64,000 nt of DNA, taken from positions 248,001 through 312,000 of the forward strand of contig NZ_JAAXCY010000010.1 in assembly GCF_014230465.1 (NCBI RefSeq), written 5' to 3'. The first letter of the stretch is position 1; every line of letters starts with the position of its first letter. This document shows positions 51,393 to 59,817 of this stretch, one piece after another. The stretch is from Pseudomonas cremoris. Lineage in GTDB: Bacteria > Pseudomonadota > Gammaproteobacteria > Pseudomonadales > Pseudomonadaceae. The notes under the pieces are model-generated. The model was not told where the DNA came from. It did no database searches and worked only from the letters and a program-made list of their open reading frames with translations. The position numbers were made by a program, and so were the translations under genes.

Positions 51393-51899
51393 ATGCCTGA
51401 AACCACCGTCGAATTGATCCAGACCGGCCCTGATGATGCCGAGCTGATCCGCAATCTCTATCAGTATTACGCCTACGAGTCGTCGGACTGGGAGCAGGAA
51501 GATGTCGAGGCCGATGGGCGTTTTTACATCCACGACGAGCACCTGGTGCGTTACTGGGAAGACCCGCAGTGGAGCGCCAACCTGCTGCTGGTGGATGGTT
51601 ATATCGCCGGCTTCCTGTTGATCGAAGGCAGCGAGTTGCCGGGCATCGACGCCCTGGAGCTGGCTGACCTGTTCATCCTCAAACGCTACCGCCGCAAAGG
51701 CATCGGTCGTGCCATCGCCAGCCAGGTGTTGTGCAGCGGCGAGGCCAATTGGCTGGTGCGTTTCTATGACCAGGACGAAGTGTCCCAGGCGTTCTGGCGC
51801 ACGGTGCTGGATAACTTGCCGCGCCCGGTGCAGAGCCTGGAGCTGGACGACGACCCGCAATTGGTGAGCTACCTGATCACGCGGGCTGCGCTGCATTAA
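51393..51899 (+). CDS. GNAT family N-acetyltransferase
   Basis: A 168-residue acetyltransferase-like protein. The acetyl-CoA pyrophosphate loop is KRYRRKGIGRAIASQ near residue 105, preceded by the beta-4 strand LADLFILK. The C-terminal half holds the usual VSQAFWRTVLDN helix. The ATG at 51393 lies after ACCGAGAG; longer in-frame readings begin in non-coding sequence. Substrate unknown. Monocistronic, with a strong terminator. Confidence 0.87.
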   Translation: MPETTVELIQTGPDDAELIRNLYQYYAYESSDWEQEDVEADGRFYIHDEHLVRYWEDPQWSANLLLVDGYIAGFLLIEGSELPGIDALELADLFILKRYRRKGIGRAIASQVLCSGEANWLVRFYDQDEVSQAFWRTVLDNLPRPVQSLELDDDPQLVSYLITRAALH

Positions 51900-51918
51900 G
51901 TGGCGGTGGTTCCACAGG

Positions 51919-51942
51919 AAGAGGCTTCGGCCTCTTTTTTTT
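51919..51942 (+). terminator. rho-independent terminator of the GNAT gene
   Basis: The stem AAGAGGC / GCCTCTT with a TTCG tetraloop is followed by six further T residues, 20 bases after the stop codon. Confidence 0.93.
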
Positions 51943-52150
51943 GTCTGCGCTTTCGTAATCAATGTTTTTATATGCATAAAAAAACATTTACAAGCAGTGT
52001 GCTTGCTGTGAATATGTCCCGGCGAATTTAAAAAAACAAAAATCATCCGCGGCCCTGACTCCTGTCAGGCCATAACAACAACGACCTAATACAGGCTTGA
52101 AGCCGGCTCCTGCCCCAGGCCGGTCTTTGCAGCGAAGGAGAACGTCTCCC

Positions 52151-53707
52151 GTGAATCGCTTACTCAATGGAACGCTGTGCGCCACCCTCGCATTCGGCGC
52201 CGGCCTTGCGCAGGCCCAGACCACTTTGCGCGTGGGCTTGAACGCCGATATCCGCAGCACAGAACCTGGCGTCAACCGCGACGAAAATACCGACACCGTG
52301 ATGCTGCACATCGTCGAGGGCCTGGTGGCCCACCGCGAAGACGCCTCCGTCGGCCCGTTGCTGGCCCGTGAAGTGCAACACTCCGGTGACGGCATGACTT
52401 ACACCTTCAAGCTGCGTGAAGGCGTGCACTTCCAGAACGGCTCAACCCTGACCGCCGAGGACGTGAAATGGACCTGGGAGCGCTACTTGAATCCCAAGAC
52501 CCAATGGCGTTGCCTGGCTGAGTTCGATGGCCGTGGCGGGGCGAAGATCACCGGTATCGACACGCCGGACCCGCTCACCGTGGTCTTCCACCTCGACCAG
52601 CCGAGCGGCCTGTTCCTGGCCTCGATGGCACGCCCCGATTGCGGCGGCAGCGGCATCCTGCATCGCGACTCGCTGGCGGCGGACGGCAGTTGGAAGGCGC
52701 CCATCGGCACCGGCCCGTTCAGCCTTACCGAATGGAAACCCGGCCAATATGTCGTGCTGTCACGCTTCAAGGACTACAGCCCACGTGTCGAGGCGGGGCC
52801 GGACGGCTTCACCGGCAAGAAGCAGGCGCTGGTGGATGACTTGCGTTTCATGGTGATCCCGGACCCGTCATCGGCCAAGGCGGCCTTGATGTCCAACAAT
52901 ATCGACCTGCTGCCCAACGTCAGCGCCAGCGATGCCGAAGAACTGAAGGCCAGGCCGGGCGTGCAGATCTCCTTCAGCCCGATCATGGCCATCTGTGGCT
53001 TGTTGTTCCAGACCAACGACCCGCTGCTCAAGGATGTGCGCATCCGCCAGGCCATCGCTGCATCCCTCGACTACGGGCAGATGGTCACCGCGCTGTCCAA
53101 CGGCACCTCCGAGCCGAACAACTCGGCAATCCCGCAAACCAGCCCGTTCTACAGCGCCACCGCCAAGCAGGGTTACCACTACGACCCGCAGCAAGCCCAG
53201 CACCTGTTGAAAGAGGCCGGCTACAACGGCCAGCCGATCAAGATGATCGTCAACAAACGCTACTCGCAGATGTTCGACATGGGCCTGCTCAGTCAGGCAA
53301 TGGCAGTGGCCAGCGGCTTGAATATCCAGATGGAAACCCTGGAGTGGGGCACCCAGCTCGAGCGTTACCAAAGCGGCAACTATCAGATGATGGCGTTCTC
53401 TTATTCGTCGCGCCTGGACCCGGCCACCAGCTTCGACTCGTTGATGGGCGACAAGACCAAGGAACCGCGCAAAGTCTGGGACAACCCCCAGGCCCAGGCG
53501 GTGCTGCGCGAGGCGGTGCGTGAGAGCGACACGGCCAAGCGCCAGGCGTTGTTCGACCAACTGCACACGATGATGATCCACGACACGCCGATGGTGATCA
53601 TCTACAACGGCACGGTCGCCGCAGCGCTGCGCGACAGCGTCAAGGGCTTCCATTCGTGGCCGGTGTCGTCGCCACGGTTGTGGGGCGTCAGCCTCGCGGC
53701 ACAGTAA
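52151..53707 (+). CDS. peptide ABC transporter substrate-binding protein (SBP family 5)
   Basis: A 518-residue periplasmic oligopeptide/dipeptide-binding protein with a signal peptide of about 22 residues ending GLAQA. Family 5 features are YTFKLREGVHFQNGSTLTAEDVKW near residue 85 (interrupted here for length as YTFKLREGVHF and TAEDVKW) and PIGTGPFSLTEWKPGQ near residue 180. I chose the GTG at 52151, preceded by AAGGAG, because the hydrophobic signal follows at once; an in-frame ATG at 52097 would add a charged leader. It begins a complete five-gene importer operon. Confidence 0.9.
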   Translation: MNRLLNGTLCATLAFGAGLAQAQTTLRVGLNADIRSTEPGVNRDENTDTVMLHIVEGLVAHREDASVGPLLAREVQHSGDGMTYTFKLREGVHFQNGSTLTAEDVKWTWERYLNPKTQWRCLAEFDGRGGAKITGIDTPDPLTVVFHLDQPSGLFLASMARPDCGGSGILHRDSLAADGSWKAPIGTGPFSLTEWKPGQYVVLSRFKDYSPRVEAGPDGFTGKKQALVDDLRFMVIPDPSSAKAALMSNNIDLLPNVSASDAEELKARPGVQISFSPIMAICGLLFQTNDPLLKDVRIRQAIAASLDYGQMVTALSNGTSEPNNSAIPQTSPFYSATAKQGYHYDPQQAQHLLKEAGYNGQPIKMIVNKRYSQMFDMGLLSQAMAVASGLNIQMETLEWGTQLERYQSGNYQMMAFSYSSRLDPATSFDSLMGDKTKEPRKVWDNPQAQAVLREAVRESDTAKRQALFDQLHTMMIHDTPMVIIYNGTVAAALRDSVKGFHSWPVSSPRLWGVSLAAQ

Positions 53708-53719
53708 CGAGGCCTGAGC

Positions 53720-54661
53720 ATGTTGCGTTTTATCCTGCAAAAATTCGGGATGGCGATCCCTACACTGTTGCTGATTTCGGTAATGGTGTTCGCCTTGATC
53801 CGGCTGATCCCGGGCGACCCGGCGTTGTTGATGCTCGGCGATATGGCCGACCCGCAAAGCCTGGCCGATATGCGCCACACCCTGGGCCTGGATCACTCGT
53901 TGGTGACCCAGTTCCTGATCTGGTTCAAGGCCGTGTTGAGCTTTGACCTCGGGTTCTCTATCAGCACCAAGCAGGCGGTGTTGCCGCTGATCCTGGACCG
54001 GTTCAGCGTCAGCGCGACCATCGTGCTGGTGGCGGTGTTGCTGGCCACGTTGATCGCGGTACCGATCGGCCTGATCGCCGCGTGGAAGCAAAACAGCGCG
54101 CTCGACCTGGGGCTGGTGTCCGTGGCGACCTTGTTGCTGTCGATCCCCAGCTTCTGGCTTGGCTTGCTGTTGCTGCACGCTTTCGGCATCCAGCTGGGCT
54201 GGTTGCCGGTGGTGGGCTACGTCAGTTTTGCCCAGGCACCGTGGCAAGCCATGAGCTACATGGTGCTGCCGGTCGTCACCCTGACGTTGGTGGAAGTCGG
54301 CGCGATCACCCGCATGGCGCGGGCCAGCACCATCGAAGTGCTGCGCCTGGAATACATCGCCCATGCCAGGGCCAAGGGGTTGTCGGAGCGTGCGGTGTTG
54401 TGGAAGCACGCCTTGCCCAACGCCTTCGCGCCCACTTGGACCTTGGTGGGGTTGATCCTCGGCAACCTGTTGGGCGGCATTGCCGTGCTGGAAACCGTGT
54501 TCACCCTGCCAGGTATCGGCCGCTTGATGGTGGATGCGATTTTCGCCCGCGACTACCCGGTGCTGCAGGGCTGCCTGCTGCTGATCACCTTTATCTACGT
54601 GCTGGTCAACCTGTGTGTGGATCTGCTCTATCCGCTGTTCGATCCAAGGGTGAAGTTATGA
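53720..54661 (+). CDS. peptide ABC transporter permease (DppB-like)
   Basis: A 313-residue inner-membrane permease with six membrane helices. It opens LRFILQKFGMAIPTLLL, as DppB/OppB proteins do, and has the ATPase-coupling EAA-type loop EYIAHARAKGLSERAVLWKHALPN near residue 212 (key residues: A-R-A-K-G-L). It pairs with the following permease, whose start overlaps its stop by ATGA. Confidence 0.93.
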   Translation: MLRFILQKFGMAIPTLLLISVMVFALIRLIPGDPALLMLGDMADPQSLADMRHTLGLDHSLVTQFLIWFKAVLSFDLGFSISTKQAVLPLILDRFSVSATIVLVAVLLATLIAVPIGLIAAWKQNSALDLGLVSVATLLLSIPSFWLGLLLLHAFGIQLGWLPVVGYVSFAQAPWQAMSYMVLPVVTLTLVEVGAITRMARASTIEVLRLEYIAHARAKGLSERAVLWKHALPNAFAPTWTLVGLILGNLLGGIAVLETVFTLPGIGRLMVDAIFARDYPVLQGCLLLITFIYVLVNLCVDLLYPLFDPRVKL

Positions 54662-55512
54662 GTTCGACGATTGCCGTGCCGGCACCCGCCAAGCGCCGCC
54701 GCGCCTGGGCACCGGCCAACGCCTTGATCGGCGGCGGGCTGCTGGTGGCATTGGTTGCCCTGGCGTTGATGGGGTTGGTGTGGTCGCCGTTCGACCCGCT
54801 GAAGATCGACCTGCTGTCGCGCTTCCAGGCGCCCTCGGCCGTCCACTGGCTGGGCACCGACGAGTTTGGCCGCGATGTGTTCAGCCGTTTGCTGATCGGT
54901 GCGCGCACCAGTTTGTGGGTGAGCTTGCTGACGGTCAGCGTCGCTGTGATGGCGGGCACCCTGATCGGCATGCTCGCCGGTTACCTGCGTGGCTGGACCG
55001 ACCGCGTGCTGATGATGTTCAACGATGCGTTGCTGGCATTCCCCGGCATCCTCATGGCGCTGGGCATCATGGCGATTATCGGCGCGAGCAAGTACGGCAT
55101 TGTCCTGGCCCTGGGCATTGCCTACACGCCGTCAGTGGTGCGAGTGGTGCGCGGCACGGTGCTGTCCCTGCGTGAACTGGAGTACATCGAGGCTTCACGG
55201 GTGATTGGCAACTCCGAGCTGTACACCATGCTGCGGCACATTGCGCCGAACTGCCTGGCGCCGTTGTGCGTGCTGGCCACCAGCATGTTCGGTTGGGCAT
55301 TGCTGTCGGAAAGTGCCTTGAGTTTCCTCGGCCTTGGCGTGCCGCCACCGGCGGCGACCTGGGGCAACATGCTCGCCAGCAGCCGGCCGTACATCGCCTC
55401 GGCGCCGTGGCTGGGTGTGTTCCCCGGGCTGTTTATCTGCCTGACGCTACTGGCGATCAACCTGTTTGGCGATGCACTGCGTGATCGCCTCGACCCGCGG
55501 ATGAGGAAATGA
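54658..55512 (+). CDS. peptide ABC transporter permease (DppC-like)
   Basis: A 284-residue second permease with an N-terminal cytoplasmic extension (about 25 residues) and six helices. HWLGTDEFGRDVFSRLLIGAR near residue 60 is the DppC/OppC signature (core GTDEFGRDVFSR), and the EAA loop EYIEASRVIGNSE is near residue 178. The ATG at 54658 overlaps the previous stop; longer in-frame readings overlap the dppB-like gene. Confidence 0.93.
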   Translation: MSSTIAVPAPAKRRRAWAPANALIGGGLLVALVALALMGLVWSPFDPLKIDLLSRFQAPSAVHWLGTDEFGRDVFSRLLIGARTSLWVSLLTVSVAVMAGTLIGMLAGYLRGWTDRVLMMFNDALLAFPGILMALGIMAIIGASKYGIVLALGIAYTPSVVRVVRGTVLSLRELEYIEASRVIGNSELYTMLRHIAPNCLAPLCVLATSMFGWALLSESALSFLGLGVPPPAATWGNMLASSRPYIASAPWLGVFPGLFICLTLLAINLFGDALRDRLDPRMRK

Positions 55513-57143
55513 ACATGTCGGCCAATCCTGTTTTGCTGAACGTGGAACACCTGAAAATTCGTGTGGGTGAGCACGGCCCGCTGGCGGTGGATGACTTGAG
55601 TTTCAGCATCGCGCCGGGTGAGATCGTGGCGCTGGTGGGCGAGTCCGGCAGCGGCAAGACCATGGCCGCCCGCGCCGCCATCGGCTTGCTGCCGTTGCCG
55701 ATGCAAGTATGCGGCGGGCGCCTGGATTTCCAGGGACGCGACCTGGCCAGCGTGAGCACCGAGGAACTGCGCGGCATTCGTGGTGCGAGCATCGGCATGG
55801 TGTTCCAGGAGCCTATGGTGTCGCTCAACCCTGCGTTGAAGATCGGCCAACAGATGAGCGAAGCGCTCAAGCTGCATACCGATCTTGAACCGCCGCAGAT
55901 CCGCGAGCGCTGCCTGACCATGCTGCGCCGCATCGGCATCAAGGCGGCGGAACGTTGCCTGGAGTCCTATCCGCACCAATTCTCCGGCGGTATGCGCCAG
56001 CGCATCATGTTGGCCTCGGTAATGTTGCTGCGCCCAGCGCTGTTGATCGCCGACGAGCCCACTACGGCGCTGGACTGCCTGGCGCAACTGGACGTGATCG
56101 AGTTGATGCTCGAACTGACCCGCGAGCAGGGCACCGCCATCCTGTTTATCAGCCATGACCTGTCCCTGGTCGCCCGCTATGCCCACAAGGTGGTGGTGAT
56201 GCGCCATGGCAAGGCGGTGGAACAGGGCACTACCGAAGACATCCTGCTGGCGCCCAAGGCCGAATACACCCGGCAACTGCTGGAAGCCTTGCCGCGTCGC
56301 GGCGTGCTGGCACCACTGCCGGCCAGCAACGGGCCGTTGGTCGAGGTGGACCAGGTGTGCATCGAGTATCCTGGGCCGACCTCGTTCTGGGGCAAGCGCC
56401 AGTTCAACCGCGTGGTGCATTCCGCCAGCCTGGTGAGCGCCCCCGGCGAAACCCTGGCGCTGGTGGGGGGCAGTGGCTCGGGCAAGACCACCCTCGGGCG
56501 CTCGCTGGTGGGGCTGATCAAACCGTGTGCCGGGGCGATTCGCTTCAAGGGCGTGGATATCCTCAAGGCTGCCAACCGCACCCATCGCCTGCAATGCCAA
56601 ATGATATTCCAGGACCCGTATTCGTCCTTGAACCCCCGGATGAAGATCGGCGAAATCCTCGCCGAACCCCTGCGCCACGAGCCCGGCCTCAACGCCGCCG
56701 AGCGCCGTGAACGGGTGACGCAAACCCTCAGGGACATTGGCCTCGGCGAGCAGTTTGTCGAGCGCTTTCCCCATCAACTGTCCGGCGGCCAACGCCAGCG
56801 CGTGGCCATCGGCCGGGCCCTGGTGCGCCACCCGCAATTGGTGATCGCCGACGAGCCGATCTCGGCCCTGGACATGACTATCCAGAAGCAGATCCTCGAA
56901 CTGTTCGAACGCTTGCAGCTGCAATACGGCTTTGCCTGCCTGTTCATTTCCCATGACCTGGCAGCGGTGGAGCGCATCGCCCATCGGGTGGCGGTGATGC
57001 ACCAGGGCAATGTGGTGGAAGTGGGCACGCGCGAGCAGATCTTCGATCACCCACAGCATCCGTACACCCGGCAATTGCTGGCCGCCGCCAGCCCGCTGGA
57101 GAAATTGCCGGACGGCGGCTACCGAATACGCCCGGCGATCTGA
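55509..57143 (+). CDS. fused dipeptide ABC transporter ATP-binding protein (DppD-DppF type)
   Basis: A 544-residue protein with two complete ATPase domains in one chain. In the first half Walker A is GESGSGKT at 44-51, the signature is FSGGMRQR and Walker B LLIADEPTTALD. In the second half Walker A is GGSGSGKTTL near residue 320, the signature LSGGQRQRVAIGRAL and Walker B LVIADEPISALD. Many peptide importers use two separate ATPases, so this is a natural DppD-DppF fusion of the GsiA/YejF kind. It powers import by the two permeases. Overlaps the permease stop by ATGA. Confidence 0.94.
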   Translation: MNMSANPVLLNVEHLKIRVGEHGPLAVDDLSFSIAPGEIVALVGESGSGKTMAARAAIGLLPLPMQVCGGRLDFQGRDLASVSTEELRGIRGASIGMVFQEPMVSLNPALKIGQQMSEALKLHTDLEPPQIRERCLTMLRRIGIKAAERCLESYPHQFSGGMRQRIMLASVMLLRPALLIADEPTTALDCLAQLDVIELMLELTREQGTAILFISHDLSLVARYAHKVVVMRHGKAVEQGTTEDILLAPKAEYTRQLLEALPRRGVLAPLPASNGPLVEVDQVCIEYPGPTSFWGKRQFNRVVHSASLVSAPGETLALVGGSGSGKTTLGRSLVGLIKPCAGAIRFKGVDILKAANRTHRLQCQMIFQDPYSSLNPRMKIGEILAEPLRHEPGLNAAERRERVTQTLRDIGLGEQFVERFPHQLSGGQRQRVAIGRALVRHPQLVIADEPISALDMTIQKQILELFERLQLQYGFACLFISHDLAAVERIAHRVAVMHQGNVVEVGTREQIFDHPQHPYTRQLLAAASPLEKLPDGGYRIRPAI

Positions 57144-57253
57144 TCCCCTGATTTCACCCGGCGCGCAGGCTTTTGAACCTGCGCGATGGGGAATGTCGTG
57201 CCCAAAAAACAATAAGACCTACTCACCCCAAACGACTGCCAGGAGCCAAGAAC

Positions 57254-58537
57254 ATGCACAACAACAATCTCAACCTGATCTTGAAAGGCGTCGGCCTTAT
57301 GAGCGGGGGCCTGCTGTGCGCCCCGGCGCAGGCTGACTTCATCAAGGACAGCAAGGCAGATCTGGACCTGAAGAACTACTACTTCAATCGCGATTACCGG
57401 GAAGACGCGGGGCAATCCAAGCGCGAGGAATGGGCCCAGGGTTTCATCCTCAACCTCAAGTCGGGGTTTACCGAAGGCACCGTGGGTTTTGGTGTGGACG
57501 TGGTTGGCATGCTCGGCCTGAAACTCGATTCCAGCCCGGACCGTTCCGGTTCGGGCTTGTTGTCGCGGGACAACGACGCCACGCCGGGCAAGCCCAGTTA
57601 TGCCAAGCGTGCCCATGACGAGTACTCCAAGTATGGCGTGACCGGCAAGGTGCGCTTTGCCCAGAGCGAGTTGCGCAGCGGCTACCTGCTGCCCGATTTG
57701 CCTACCTTGCAGCCCAACACCAGCCGCTTGTTCCCGCAGACCTTTCGCGGCACCCAGGTGACGTCCACGGACATTGCCGGGTTGGCCCTGATCGGCGGGC
57801 AGATCGACCAGACCAAGCAGCGCGAGTCCACCGATTACGAAGACATGGCACTGACCAGCCAGAGCGGCGCCTACAAAAGCACCGCCAAGAGCGACCGCTT
57901 CCGCTTTGCCGGCGGCGATTACAAGCTCACGCCGGGCATGACCCTGAGCTACCACTTTGCGCAATTGGAGGACATCTACCAGCAGCACTTCGTGGGCGTG
58001 AAAAACAGCTTTGCCTTGGGCGGCGGCACGCTCAAGACCGATATCCGTTACTTCGATGCCGACAAGTCCGGCGCGGGCCTGGCCGGCAAGGTGGACAACC
58101 GCGCGCTGAGTACGCGGGCGATGTTCAGCTACAAGGGCCACAGCGTTGGCGGGGGTTATCAGGAGCAGTATGGGCAGACGCCGTTTACCTATGTGGACGG
58201 GACCAATACCTACCTGTTTTCCGAGTACCAGTTGAGCAACTTCTCGCAGACCAATGAGCGGGTGTGGCATGCGCGTTATGACTTTGACTTTGCTGCGCTG
58301 GGTGTGCCGGGGCTGACGTTTTCGACGCGTTGGGCCAAGGGTGACCAGGCCGAGGTGAAGGGGTTTGCGGGGGAGGGGCGTGAGTGGGAGCGGGATATCG
58401 ACCTGGGTTATGTGTTTCAGTCTGGGGCGCTTAAAGGGGTGTCGTTGCGTTGGCGCAATGGGTTGAGCAAGGCCAACTATTTCCGGGACATGAATGAGAA
58501 CCGGGTGATTGTTGGTTATACCGTGGCGCTCTGGTAA
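57254..58537 (+). CDS. OprD-family outer membrane porin
   Basis: A 427-residue substrate-specific 18-stranded porin with a signal peptide of about 27 residues ending APAQA. The mature protein starts DFIKDSKADLDLKNYYFNRD (core: aspartate- and lysine-rich OprD opening) and ends in the aromatic beta-signal VGYTVALW. The ATG at 57254 follows AGGAG. It lies 110 bases after the peptide ABC ATPase, so it probably admits the peptides imported by that system, as OpdP does for dipeptides. Codons 3-5 contain an AACAACAA motif. Confidence 0.92.
   Translation: MHNNNLNLILKGVGLMSGGLLCAPAQADFIKDSKADLDLKNYYFNRDYREDAGQSKREEWAQGFILNLKSGFTEGTVGFGVDVVGMLGLKLDSSPDRSGSGLLSRDNDATPGKPSYAKRAHDEYSKYGVTGKVRFAQSELRSGYLLPDLPTLQPNTSRLFPQTFRGTQVTSTDIAGLALIGGQIDQTKQRESTDYEDMALTSQSGAYKSTAKSDRFRFAGGDYKLTPGMTLSYHFAQLEDIYQQHFVGVKNSFALGGGTLKTDIRYFDADKSGAGLAGKVDNRALSTRAMFSYKGHSVGGGYQEQYGQTPFTYVDGTNTYLFSEYQLSNFSQTNERVWHARYDFDFAALGVPGLTFSTRWAKGDQAEVKGFAGEGREWERDIDLGYVFQSGALKGVSLRWRNGLSKANYFRDMNENRVIVGYTVALW
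57260..57267 (+). promoter_or_regulatory. AAnAAnAA motif in early oprD-type codons
   Basis: AACAACAA lies within codons 3-5 of the porin gene, close enough to the start to allow Hfq-Crc repression, though it could simply encode the asparagine run. Confidence 0.35.
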
Positions 58538-58733
58538 TGCGCATGCTTGGGGCGCAGTACATATCCATTGCTTGGCCCTGCGCGGCTAACCCGGCGTCCT
58601 GCCGGGTTACCCACGGATTCAAGCCTGCGTTCGGCCAGCGTGGTTTAACGGGGCGACTCAGATCAAGATCAAAAGCCAAAGCCAAAGCGCGGCGGCCTTA
58701 TAGCCGACCGATATTGACTAGCGAACGCTTTCC

Positions 58734-58760
58734 AAATGTGGGAGCGGGCTTGCTCGCGAA
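58734..58760. repeat. single REP element
   Basis: One arm (AAATGTGGGAGCGGGCTTGC and following CTCGCGAA) without an inverted partner, in the 260-base gap between the convergent porin and GntR-type genes. The rest of this gap holds no gene and no clear terminator that I can see. Confidence 0.85.
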
Positions 58761-58797
58761 GGCCGCGCCTCGGTCTTCCAGAACGGCGCCCATCTCA

Positions 58798-59676
58798 TTA
58801 GCCCTTATTCCTCGCCACCCGCAACTTGCTCGCCACATCCAAATGTCGATGCAACAGCGTCGACGCCCATTCGTTATCGCCTTGCTCCAGCGCATCCAGG
58901 ATCGCCAAGTGCTCACAGCACGACACCTTGACCCGCTCCGGGTTGTTCACGGTGTGGAACTCGGTCAGTCGGCGCAGGCGGTTTTGTTGCTGGATGGCTT
59001 GCAGGATGTAGCCATTGCCGGAGGCCGCTGCCAGCAGTTCGTGGAATTCGGCGTTGTATTCGATAAAGCGTTGGCCATCCACCTTGCCTTCCAACAGTTC
59101 CATCTGACGTTCGCGGCAGCGGCGGAATTGCTCGGGGTTGATCTTGAAGGTCGGCTCCAGCAGCCCGGCCGGTTCCAGCAGCATGCGAAAGCGGTAGCTC
59201 TCGAAGCGCGTCTGCGGGCTGTTCAGGGTCGGCAGGAACTGCCAGCCGTGGCCGTGCTTGCGCTGCATCACGCCTTCATCCGACAGGCGCAGCAGGCAGC
59301 GGCGCAGCACGCTTTTGCCGACACCGTAGCGGCGCAGCAGGTCGCTCTCGGAAATCTGGTCGGGCAGTACCTGGTTCAGTCGGTCGTCGATCAACCGGGT
59401 GTACAGATCGTCCTCTTCGTTATGCAACGGCGTGAGCTGTTGCACCCGGCCGTCCGCCGCTTCGAGCGGTACGCGATAGCCCTGTTGGGGCAGCGGTTCG
59501 ATGGCTTTCTGCTCGGCCAGGTACACCAGCGCGCTGCGGATGGGCGAGCGCGATACGCCCAGGCGCTGGGCCAGTTCCACTTCTTTGAGGTGCAGGCCGG
59601 GTTGCAGGTCGCCGCTGGTGATGGCGGCCAGGATCTGGCCGGCGACTTTGGTCTGCAGCGAGGTGAGTTGGGACAT
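58798..59676 (-). CDS. GntR-family (FCD-type) regulator with two winged-helix domains
   Basis: A 292-residue regulator. The first winged helix (about residues 7-70) has the GntR pattern with VSRSPIRSALVYL as recognition helix. A second, GntR-like winged helix follows at about 91-148 (QISESDLLRRYGVGKSVLRR, then a GHGW wing). The C-terminal all-helical FCD-like ligand domain (about 160-285) holds ESYRFRMLLEPAGL and the metal-site type EYNAEFHELLAAAS. The ATG at 59676 follows AGGAAC. It is divergent from the hydrolase-aminotransferase-dehydrogenase operon and is its likely regulator. Confidence 0.88.
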   Translation of the reverse strand: MSQLTSLQTKVAGQILAAITSGDLQPGLHLKEVELAQRLGVSRSPIRSALVYLAEQKAIEPLPQQGYRVPLEAADGRVQQLTPLHNEEDDLYTRLIDDRLNQVLPDQISESDLLRRYGVGKSVLRRCLLRLSDEGVMQRKHGHGWQFLPTLNSPQTRFESYRFRMLLEPAGLLEPTFKINPEQFRRCRERQMELLEGKVDGQRFIEYNAEFHELLAAASGNGYILQAIQQQNRLRRLTEFHTVNNPERVKVSCCEHLAILDALEQGDNEWASTLLHRHLDVASKLRVARNKG

Positions 59677-59817
59677 GGCGCGCGATCGTTCCTGTGACAG
59701 GGGAGGCAAGGATACCCGGAAAGTCTGGATTATAGAGGGCTCAAATACATCTGGGCCGCAGCGAACAAATCTTTATCTGCATTATTTGAAATATAAAAAC
59801 ATTATTGAGGACCCATC

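Noticed and set aside
52053..52071. Small hairpin GGCCCTGAC...GTCAGGCC before the peptide ABC operon as a riboswitch or attenuator
   Set aside because: The stem is short with a bulge, and no leader peptide or known riboswitch core is visible, so a regulatory RNA is not supported.
55122..57212. 696-codon open frame on the minus strand across the ABC transporter genes
   Set aside because: It is the antisense of the fused ATPase and permease genes. Its translation is rich in Q, H, R and G, lacks any family motif, and is a usual high-GC shadow frame.
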